The notes beneath the pieces are model-generated. The model worked only from the letters and a program-made list of their open reading frames with translations, was not told the origin of the DNA and did no database searches. A stretch of 9,188 bases of DNA from an uncultured Mycoplasma sp. (lineage in GTDB: Bacteria > Bacillota_I > Bacilli_A > Mycoplasmatales > Mycoplasmoidaceae): assembly GCA_947177535.1 (NCBI GenBank), contig CAMWUV010000014.1, positions 1-9,188 of the forward strand, in the 5' to 3' direction. Made by a program: the position numbers and the translations under genes. Below are positions 1 through 7,200 of the stretch, piece by piece. The stretch's first letter is position 1. Each line of letters opens with the position of its first letter.

Positions 1-155
1 ATATTTATTATGATGGTGAAAAAAATATGATAAATATTTATGATTCAGCTAAAAAAGAAGTATTTAAGTTTCCTTCAGAAAAAATTTTAGCATTTAATGA
101 AAAGAAAAAAGAAAATAATAAAATAATATTGATTAATAAAAGTTTAATTAATTAG
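1..155 (+). CDS. C-terminal end of an unidentified protein (partial)
   Basis: The frame beginning at base 3 is open for 50 codons to a TAG at 153-155; the other two forward frames meet TAA stops early. The visible tail is rich in Lys, Ile and Asn (it begins IYYDGEKNMINIYDSA and ends IILINKSLIN), with no motif, membrane segment or signal I can recognise, so I give no function. The gene starts outside the window. No terminator hairpin follows it, and a promoter-like TATAAT begins on the base right after its stop codon, so transcription may run on into rpoE. The reading frame is fairly sure from its base use and clean end; the identity is unknown. Confidence 0.6.
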   Translation, partial: IYYDGEKNMINIYDSAKKEVFKFPSEKILAFNEKKKENNKIILINKSLIN

Positions 156-161
156 TATAAT
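133..161 (+). promoter_or_regulatory. Putative sigma-A promoter of rpoE
   Basis: A perfect -10 box TATAAT lies at 156-161. TTAATA at 133-138 is a 4/6 match to the -35 consensus, 17 bp upstream. Transcription would begin near 168. That leaves the AAAAGGAA Shine-Dalgarno sequence at 173-180 in a short leader before the ATG at 193. The -10 directly abuts the stop codon of the upstream gene. In DNA this AT-rich such matches arise by chance, so the call is moderate. Confidence 0.45.
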
Positions 162-192
162 TTAAAGGATTTAAAAGGAAAACTATAAATTT

Positions 193-741
193 ATGAGCAA
201 GCATTTAATTGAAATAACTTATGAATATGCAAAAGAAAAATTTGGTAATACACCATTTACATTTAAAGAACTTTTTAATGCTTTATTAAAAAAGGATAAA
301 TCAATTAAAGATTATGCAAGTGATCTTTACATTGAATTATTACAAGATATTAGATTTATTTCTTTAGGAAAACAAAGATGATCTTTAAGAGAGTATTTTA
401 CTCTATCAGAAATTAATAAAATTACATCTTCAATGTTTGGGTTAGATGAATATTATGAAAATGACATTGATGGATATATTCCACCTGTTACAAAGGTTGA
501 AGAAGAAACTGAGATTGAAGAATATATTGATGAAGATTCAGGAAAAAACTTAGATTCAGCTATTATTGTTTCTGAAGATGATGATATTACTGTTGAAGAA
601 GAAATTAAATCTTCAACAAATATAGAAAAAGATGGTGATGAAGAAACTGATGATTCTGATGATGAAGATGATGAAGATTTTGAAATAGAAGTTGATGAAG
701 AAGAATCTGAAGAATTAGAAAATGAACCAGATGATGAATAG
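193..741 (+). CDS. rpoE: DNA-directed RNA polymerase delta subunit
   Basis: This 182-residue protein is the Firmicute/mollicute-specific delta subunit, which binds core RNA polymerase and promotes release of weak complexes and recycling of the enzyme. Residues 1 to about 85 form the folded winged-helix (HARE-HTH) domain: MSKHLIEITYEYAKEKFG, then the family-typical FTFKELF and the DLYIELLQD..FISLG..RWSLREYF stretch. Residues from about 81 onward are a disordered tail in which roughly half the residues are Asp or Glu; this two-part build is diagnostic. A TGA at 379-381 encodes Trp63 inside the folded domain, so the frame is continuous under code 4. The start is chosen for the AAAAGGAA at 173-180 and the conserved N-terminus. 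It lies 30 bp upstream of fba and is probably cotranscribed with it. Confidence 0.93.
630..738 (+). repeat. GAT/GAA-rich low-complexity tract encoding the acidic tail
   Basis: The end of rpoE is an irregular run of GAT and GAA codons, so the DNA here is a purine-rich trinucleotide-like tract on the + strand. It encodes the Asp/Glu tail of the delta subunit, and its length may vary between strains by slippage without breaking the frame. It is a by-product of the protein's composition and not an independent element. Confidence 0.55.
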
Positions 742-771
742 TTTTCACTTATTTTATTTTAGGAGAATATT

Positions 772-1662
772 ATGATTGCAAAGGTAAATTATCCTTTTGT
801 TAGTATGAAAAAAATGTTAGCAGATGCAAAAAAAAATAAATATGCAATTGCTCATATTAATACAAATAATTTTGAATGAACAAAAGCAATTTTAACAGTA
901 GCACAAGAAACTAACACTCCAATTATTATTGGATTATCAGAAGGAGCAGCTAAATATCAGTGTGGTTATAAAACAGTTGCTGCAATGACAGCTGCAATGA
1001 TAGAAAATTTAAAAATTACTGTACCAGTAGTTATGCACTTAGACCATGGTTCTTATGATGCATGTATTCAAGCTATTGAAGCAGGGTTTAGTTCAGTTAT
1101 GTTTGATGGTTCTCATGAACCATTTGAACAAAATTTTAAAAAAGTTGAACAACTTTTACAAATAATTGGCAACAGAGACATTAGTTTAGAAGCTGAAGTT
1201 GGAACAATAGGCGGTGAAGAGGATGGTGTTATTGGCAATGGAGAATTAGCTGATATTGAAGAGTGTAAGAAAATATCACAATTACCTATAACTGTTCTAG
1301 CTGCTGGAATTGGTAACATTCATGGTTTATACCCAAAAAACTGAAAAGGTTTAAATTTTGAAAGATTAGAAAAAATTACTTCTGTTATTGGAGATATAGG
1401 TGTAACTTTACATGGTGGTACTGGAATTCCTGATGATCAAATAAAAAAAGCAATTAAATTAGGTGTTGTAAAAATTAATGTTAATACAGAATGTCAAGTT
1501 GCTTTTCAAGAAGCTACAAGAAAATATATAGAAGAAGAAAAAGATTTGGATAAAATGAAAAAAGGCTTTGATCCAAGAAAATTATTAAAACCTGGGTATG
1601 AAGCAATTAAATCTAAAATTTTAGAAAAAATAACTTTATTTGGATCTTTAAATAAAGCTTAA
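772..1662 (+). CDS. fba: Fructose-bisphosphate aldolase, class II
   Basis: This 296-residue cytosolic enzyme cleaves fructose 1,6-bisphosphate into dihydroxyacetone phosphate and glyceraldehyde 3-phosphate, the central step of glycolysis on which mollicutes rely for ATP. The zinc-dependent class II signature is complete. HLDHGS holds Asp91 and His92, EAEVG lies at 140-144, GNIHG holds His184, HGGTGIP holds His214, and KINVNTE (234-240) is the phosphate/substrate loop. His92, His184 and His214 are the expected zinc ligands by family comparison. The length is close to the Bacillus-type enzyme (about 285). TGA codons encode two Trp residues, near residue 37 and after YPKN (near 191). AGGAGAA at 761-767 fixes the start at 772. 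The gene follows rpoE by 30 bp and ends before a hairpin terminator. Confidence 0.96.
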
Positions 1663-1680
1663 TTTAAATAAAAATTTAAT

Positions 1681-1709
1681 AAATGAATCACTGATTCATT
1701 TTTTTATTT
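1681..1709 (+). terminator. Rho-independent terminator after fba
   Basis: AAATGAATC (1681-1689) and GATTCATTT (1693-1701) are perfect reverse complements around a 3-base loop, followed by a T-rich run to 1709. This is a 9-bp AT-rich stem with a U tract, located 18 bp after the fba stop. It should end the rpoE-fba transcript. Because the ychF ribosome site begins only a few bases beyond the T run, the hairpin may instead lie in the ychF leader (see findings). Confidence 0.75.
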
Positions 1710-1726
1710 TAAAAATAGGAGTTTTT

Positions 1727-2824
1727 ATGAGTTTATCAACAGGAATTGTTGGTTTACCAAATGTTGGGAAATCAACTTTATTTAATGCAATCACTAATTC
1801 TTCAGTAGAAGCGGCTAATTATCCATTTGCAACAATTGAACCAAATGTTGGAATAGTCAATGTACCTGATGAAAGATTAAATAATTTAGCTAAATTAATT
1901 AATCCTGAAAAAATAGTTGCAAATACATTCAAATTTGTAGATATTGCTGGATTAGTTAAAGGTGCAAGCAAAGGTGAAGGATTGGGAAATAAATTTTTAA
2001 ATAACATTAGAGAAGTTGATGCTATTTGTCATGTTATTAGATGTTTTGAAAATAATGATATCACCCATGTTAATAATTCAGTTGATGCTATTAGAGATTT
2101 AGAAATTATAAATTTAGAACTAATTTTTTCTGACATAGATGTAATAAATAATCGTTTACAAAAAATTTCTAAAAAAGCACAATCTGGAGATAAAGAAGCC
2201 TTTATTGAAAAAGAGGCTTGTGAAAAAATTTTAGATGCATTAAAAAATGAACAGTTAGCAAATACTGTAGTTTTAAGTGAAAAAGAAAAACAATTAATTA
2301 AAAGTTATTCTTTATTAACTTTAAAACCTGTAATTTATGTAGCAAATGTTTCAGAATCAGATTTACTTCATTTAGATAAAAATAATGAATACCAAAAACT
2401 AATAAAAAAGGTTGGCAAAGAAAATGTTATACCACTTGCTATTAAATTGGAAGAAGATTTATCTAAAATCGAGGATATAGAAGAAAAAATGAATTTTTTA
2501 GAAATGCTTGGTATATTTGAAATAGGTTTAAATAAATTAATTTTAAAAGCTTATGAAAAATTAAATTTACAAACCTATTTCACATATGGGAAAAAAGAAG
2601 TTAGAGCTTGAGAATTTAGAAAAGGAATGACTGCACCAGAATGTGCTGGAATAATTCACTCAGATTTTCAAAAAGGTTTTATAAAAGCTGAAATTATTAA
2701 ATATAAAGATTTAATTGAATTAAAAAGCGAAGAAGAAGTAAAAAAGCAAGGAAAAATGAAACTTGCAGGAAAAGATTATATAGTAGATGATGGTGACATT
2801 TGTACTTTTAAATTTAATGTTTAG
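1727..2824 (+). CDS. ychF: Ribosome-binding ATPase YchF (Obg-related, OLA1 family)
   Basis: This 365-residue P-loop protein matches the normal YchF length (about 363-367). Family members bind 70S ribosomes or 50S subunits and hydrolyse ATP rather than GTP. Visible in order: the G1 P-loop GLPNVGKS (9-16); PFATIEPNVG (33-42) in the switch region; DIAGLVKGASKGEGLG (72-87); CHVIRCFE (101-108); and NVSE (207-210) replacing the usual NKxD guanine-specificity motif, which is the mark of this ATP-using subgroup. A coiled-coil insertion covers roughly 125-190. The C-terminal TGS domain starts near 280, with WEFRKGMTAPECAGIIHSDF and a TFKFNV end. Trp295 is a TGA (2609-2611) that would split the gene under the standard code. 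AGGAG at 1717-1721 sets the start. It is tightly linked to tdk downstream. Confidence 0.95.
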
Positions 2825-2826
2825 GA
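2823..2826 (+). promoter_or_regulatory. tdk ribosome-binding site overlapping the ychF stop
   Basis: The AGGA core shares its first two bases with the ychF TAG stop (2822-2824) and lies 10 bases before the ATG at 2837. This supports the 2837 start for tdk over the internal ATG at 2894, which falls inside the nucleotide-binding loop. It also suggests coupled translation within one ychF-tdk transcript. Confidence 0.7.
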
Positions 2827-2836
2827 ACTAGAAAAT

Positions 2837-3487
2837 ATGAAAAATAATGCTTTTGGAAAAGAAAGAGGTTGAATTGAATTAATTTGTGGACCTATGTTTG
2901 CAGGAAAATCTGAAGAACTTTTAAGAAAATTAAAAAGATTAGATTATGCAGATGTAATTTACCAAGTATTTAAACCCAAAATTGATACCAGATCTAAAAA
3001 TGAAATTAAATCTAGAGATGGTAGAAAAATGAATTCTTTAGAATTTGATCATCCTTTTGAAATATTTGAAAAGATTTTATCTCTTGATGTGAATCCACAT
3101 GTTATAGCAATTGATGAAGCACAATTTGCTGATGAATCAATTGTTGAAGTTTGTGAAACACTAGCAGATAGTGGTTACATTGTATATGTTTCAGCACTAG
3201 ATAAAAATTTTAAAAATGAACCTTTTTTAGTAACTGCAAAAATAGCTTGTTGTGCTGAATATGTTCAAAAACTTTCAGCTATTTGTACTGATTGTGGAGC
3301 ACCAGGTTCTATCACTCAAAGGATAGTTAATGACAAACCTAGTAATTATGATGAACCAGTAGTGCAAATTGGAAATTTTGAAACATATACAGTTAAGTGT
3401 CGTCATCACCATAAAATTCCAGGGAAACCTACTAACGATAAAATAAAATCATTTAAAAATGAAATTAAATCAAGATTTAAAAAATAA
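2837..3487 (+). CDS. tdk: Thymidine kinase (TK1 type, type II)
   Basis: This 216-residue cytosolic enzyme phosphorylates thymidine (and usually deoxyuridine) with ATP, supplying dTMP in an organism likely to lack de novo pyrimidine synthesis. The P-loop is GPMFAGKS (18-25). DEAQF (93-97) carries the Walker-B Asp93 and the expected catalytic base Glu94. The zinc-binding lasso shows CTDC (Cys150, Cys153) and CRHHH (Cys188, with His191 the likely fourth ligand). The VGN-like QIGNFETY stretch before Cys188 matches the thymidine-contacting loop of the family. A TGA encodes Trp12, so the true start is 19 codons upstream of the first ATG of the uninterrupted segment. The C-terminus is Lys-rich. The gene follows ychF by 12 bp and ends at a bidirectional terminator shared with upp. 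Confidence 0.95.
2995..3012 (+). repeat. 18-bp perfect direct repeat inside tdk, copy 1
   Basis: The 18 bases TAAAAATGAAATTAAATC at 2995-3012 recur exactly at 3454-3471, 459 bp downstream and in the same reading frame. Each copy lies over codons for the peptide KNEIKSR (residues 54-60 and 207-213). Confidence 0.6.
3454..3471 (+). repeat. 18-bp perfect direct repeat inside tdk, copy 2
   Basis: This is the second copy of the 18-base repeat at 2995-3012, covering the Lys-rich C-terminal residues KNEIKSR (207-213) of thymidine kinase. Confidence 0.6.
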
Positions 3488-3520
3488 AAAAAATTAGTTT
3501 TGAGCAAACTAATTTTTTTT
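3488..3520. terminator. Bidirectional terminator between convergent tdk and upp
   Basis: AAATTAGTTT (3491-3500) and AAACTAATTT (3506-3515) form a perfect 10-bp stem with loop TGAGC (3501-3505). An A run precedes it (from 3485) and a T run follows (to 3520), so the A/T runs can extend the stem. Transcripts from either strand would carry a hairpin followed by U residues. It lies 3 bp after the tdk stop and 16 bp beyond the upp stop, serving both genes. Confidence 0.85.
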
Positions 3521-3536
3521 ATTTAATTATCAAATT

Positions 3537-4157
3537 TTATTTTGTTCCAAAAATTCTGTCTCCAGCATCACCTAAACCTGGAACAATATAAAATTTATCG
3601 TTTAATTTTTCATCCAATTGTGCAATATAAATATTCACATCTGGATGTTTTGATTCAATAACTTTTAAACCTTCTGGTGCACCAACTAAGCAAATTAAAG
3701 AAATTGATTTTGGATTATAAGATTTAATAATTTCAATTGCTTTACTGGCACTGCCACCAGTTGCCAACATAGGGTCTAAAATAATTGCATTACCATTTTT
3801 TAAATTTTCAGGCATTTTACAATAATATTCTTTTGGTAAAGAAGTTTCTTCATCCCTATAAATTCCTATGTGACCAATACTTGCTGTTGGAATCAATTCT
3901 TTTAGTCCATCTACCATTCCCAATCCAGCTCTTAAAATAGGAATAAGTACAATTTTTTCTTTTAATTTATAACCTAACATTTTAGTTATAGGTGTTTCAA
4001 TTTCGATTCTATCTAGTTCAAAGTTTTTAGTAACTTCATATGCCATTAATTGAGTAATTTCTTTCAAGTTATCTCTAAATTTTGTTGATTCTGTTTCTTT
4101 TTTTCTCATTCTTGTTAATTTATCTTTAATTAAAGGGTGATTGAATATAAATGTCAT
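3537..4157 (-). CDS. upp: Uracil phosphoribosyltransferase
   Basis: This 206-residue enzyme makes UMP from uracil and PRPP, the main uracil salvage step, and acts in the cytosol. Length matches the bacterial family (about 206-209). Motifs: RAGLGM (76-81); the PRPP-binding loop ILDPMLATGGSAS (126-138); and the uracil-binding end YIVPGLGDAGDRIFGT (190-205). TPITKMLGYKL (55-65) is also typical of the family. The sequence contains no Trp, so code choice does not affect it. On the minus strand GGAGAAG (4163-4169) lies 5 bases before the ATG and fixes the start. It faces tdk across a shared terminator and diverges from the ABC permease gene. With tdk it gives two pyrimidine-salvage genes side by side on opposite strands. 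Confidence 0.96.
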   Translation of the reverse strand: MTFIFNHPLIKDKLTRMRKKETESTKFRDNLKEITQLMAYEVTKNFELDRIEIETPITKMLGYKLKEKIVLIPILRAGLGMVDGLKELIPTASIGHIGIYRDEETSLPKEYYCKMPENLKNGNAIILDPMLATGGSASKAIEIIKSYNPKSISLICLVGAPEGLKVIESKHPDVNIYIAQLDEKLNDKFYIVPGLGDAGDRIFGTK

Positions 4158-4162
4158 TTTAA

Positions 4163-4189
4163 CTTCTCCAAATTATTAACAAAATTTTA
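4163..4189 (-). promoter_or_regulatory. upp ribosome site and weak candidate -10 box
   Basis: Read on the minus strand, GGAGAAG (4163-4169) is a strong Shine-Dalgarno sequence. Upstream of it, TAAAAT (4184-4189) is a 5/6 match to the -10 consensus, which would give a leader of about 20 bases. I see no good -35 box about 17 bp further out. The ribosome site is convincing; the promoter is weak. Confidence 0.35.
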
Positions 4190-4221
4190 CTATGTATGAA
4201 TAAATAAAGATTAATAATTTT

Positions 4222-4279
4222 TTTTGAATTGATTTAATATTATTTATAAGTTTTGAATAAAATAAATAGATAATATAAT
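4222..4279 (+). promoter_or_regulatory. Two tandem 29-bp promoter-like units before the ABC permease
   Basis: Two adjacent 29-base units (4222-4250 and 4251-4279) align without gaps at 19 of 29 positions. Each begins TTTTGAAT. Each has a -35-like TTGAAT followed after exactly 15 bp by a -10-like hexamer: TATAAG at 4245-4250 and perfect TATAAT at 4274-4279. A 15-bp spacer is short, but TTTTGA in each unit also gives a 17-bp spacing. The downstream unit would start transcription at about 4286, only a few bases before the ATG at 4289. The AT-rich background weakens the case, but the aligned boxes are better than expected from composition. Confidence 0.45.
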
Positions 4280-4288
4280 AACATTCAA

Positions 4289-7200
4289 ATGAAAACACTG
4301 ATTAAAGCAATTTTAAAATTTTTTAAATTGAGTAAACTTTCTTTTATAGGTTTGTTTATTTTAATATTTTTTTCAATGTCTATTTTTACAGTTTTAAATA
4401 GTACTAATGCTAATTTAACTTCATCTTATAATACTGTAGCAACACAAGGTAATTTACATAATTTTGTTATTAATGAAAATTATAGATATGGTCAAGGTCC
4501 ATATATTTTGAACACATCACAAAATGATAATGATGGAGATGTTGAAATTACAAGTATAACTAAAATAAGTGAATCAGATAGTAATTACATTTATTCAGTA
4601 AATTTTGCACTAAATACATCTTTAATTCAAGCTAATCAGGATTTTGAATGAACATATGCTTATAGTGATGTTTTCAATAAATATAAAGATGATAAAAATA
4701 GTTTTTTTTATAAAAATTTTTTATCATTTCAAAAAATCATTAATTCACAAGAAGATATAACATTAGAAAATTGAACTACTAAAAATGATTTTGTTACTAG
4801 CGTTACTTCAATTATTAGTCAAAATAATTCTAATTTAGTAAATTATGTAGAATCATTTTATCAGGAAGAATTTATTAATGAAGTTACTATTCAGACAAAT
4901 ACTGAAATTAGAAGTTTTAACTCTATAAATATTAGTAATACACAACAAAATATTTTTTTTAAACTAATAGAATCATCTCCAGAAAATCAAATAGATAAAA
5001 TTGTTTTATATAGTGGAAAAAATTTGTCTTTACCTGCTGATTTTAGTGATATAGACAAAGTATTATCTGCTAGTCAACAAGAATTATTAAATTATCAAGA
5101 TTTGTCTAGAAGTCTAGTTAAATATTTATATAGAGCAAGTTGATCTAATAAAGATTTTTCATTTGATAGTTTGTATGAATACGTAAATAATAATGAAAAT
5201 TACAATCCTTATTCTAATTTACCAGAAGTTTCAAGCTCATCAAAAGAAGAAATAGTTAAAGAAGCTAATATTTTAAAATACATTATTGATACAAAAGGGA
5301 TAGTTAATGATGGTTTTCAAATAAAATTTTCTTATTCTATTTCAGGGATTGCTCCAGTAAGTGGAAAAATAGAAGATTTTACAAGCTATGGAGCTATTAT
5401 TTCCCCACATTATTTGGACAAATTAAATAAGAGACCCATTAATTTTGATGAATGAACTAATCACTTGGATGATAAGCAAGAAAATTTTGATCAATGAATA
5501 AATACATTATTTAATAATACTTTTCAAATTGATAATCAAATTTTTGTTATTTTAGGAACAGGTGTTTCTCCAGATTTTATGTATCCAGTTGTTTCTTTTG
5601 CTAATGTTGTTCCAAATACTGAAACCGAACAAATAGTTTATACAAATTCTGCTGGTTTTACTAAAATGGAAAATTCTTTTAGAGGAAATGAACAAGAAAA
5701 TTTTTTGGTGGGAAAATTTAAAAACAATTCTTCAAATCAAAAAACTTTAGAAACAATAAATTTAATTTCTAAAAACTATATGGCTTGACCTTCTAATGTT
5801 AATGCTGCATATATCTATGATGACACATCAAACACTTTAAGTCCATCAGCATTAAGAGTTGTTTTTATACCTCAAATAGTAAATACTATAGGAACAGTTT
5901 CTGGTTTTTTAACAGCATTTATTTTGCTGTTATCAATTTTTATTTCTGTTGTTATTATCAAAAGATGTATTGAAACTAATAGAAATAGCTTGGGTATTAT
6001 GCAAGCTAATGGTTACAAAAAATGAGAAATAATTTTAGGAATTTGTTTATTGATATGAATTCCAGTTTTTTTGTCTACTTTTTTTGGATATATTTTAGGA
6101 TTAAGTTTGCAAACATTAGTTATCAAACTACTAGGTAATTTTTGGACATTGCCTACTTCAATTGAAGGGTTTTCCATTGGATTGATTATTGGAATAGTTT
6201 TATTAGTTTCTGCAATATTTTTAGCATTAACAATTATTTTTTCTTGATTTTGTTTACGTGGTGAAACATCAGAATTTATGAAAGATGAATCTAAATATAA
6301 AATGACTAAAATAGCATCTTTATTGAAAAAACCTTTTATTAAATTTTCGATTATATCAAGATTAAGAGCTGCAATTGCTTTTTCTTCATTTTGAAGATTA
6401 ATTTTATTATCTTTAATGTCAGCACTATTAATGACTTCTTTAACATTTTCTGTTAATACATTGAAATCTTTTAATTTAGCAGCAGAAAAAACATATAGTA
6501 CTAGAAATTATACCTATGCTTTGAATTTGGTTACACCAACTTTACAATCTGGGCAATATTATACAATTCCTTATCAACAACAAGGTAAAACTTTAAATAA
6601 ACATAATTATTTTGATACATCTTTATCTTATTCTAAAGAGGAAATAAGTAGTGGATCTACAAATGAATTTATTGATCAAAATTATTGAGAAATTGGAGAC
6701 TATGCCAAATATACTTCTACCAATTCTGATTTTGAATTAAATTTAAAAATATTTGGTAATTACCAACTAGTTTCTCAAGTTGATTTAACTAATCAAAAAT
6801 CTGATATTTTTTATTTAAAAAATAAAACTACAACCAAACCTTTTACAGATATTAATTTAGGATTAGGTAGTATTACATCAAATCCATGAACTTTAGCTTC
6901 ACAATTAATGCCATCAAATAATAGTACTTATGCAAATCAAGCATTCACTAACATGTTTGAAAATGCAGCAAAAGATACTAAAAATACTTTGATAATTAAT
7001 AACCAAGAATTATCTATTTTTGATGCTATTAAAAGTTTTTCAAAAGCATACGCTGTTTTAAAAGATGAAACAAAAGATTTAAATGCTTTAACACCTAAGT
7101 TTAGTAATGAAAATTATTTTGGTGCAGGTATTACTAAAACAACATTTGATGAAATTAAAAATAACAACTCCATCTTTTTTGATATTATTGATTCACAAGC

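Noticed and set aside
129..161. TTGATT (129-134) as the -35 box of the rpoE promoter
   Set aside because: The spacer to TATAAT would be 21 bp, too long for a sigma-A promoter; TTAATA at 133-138 has a 17-bp spacer.
1113..1319. Minus-strand ORF of 68 codons inside fba
   Set aside because: It lies wholly over the conserved catalytic part of fba and has no ribosome site or recognisable product.
1819..2007. Minus-strand ORF of 62 codons inside ychF
   Set aside because: It is a shadow of the conserved G-domain of ychF, with no independent support.
4158..4221. A riboswitch or small RNA in the upp/permease intergenic region
   Set aside because: I found no stable stem in this AT-rich stretch and no conserved motif; it holds only the upp ribosome site and a weak -10.
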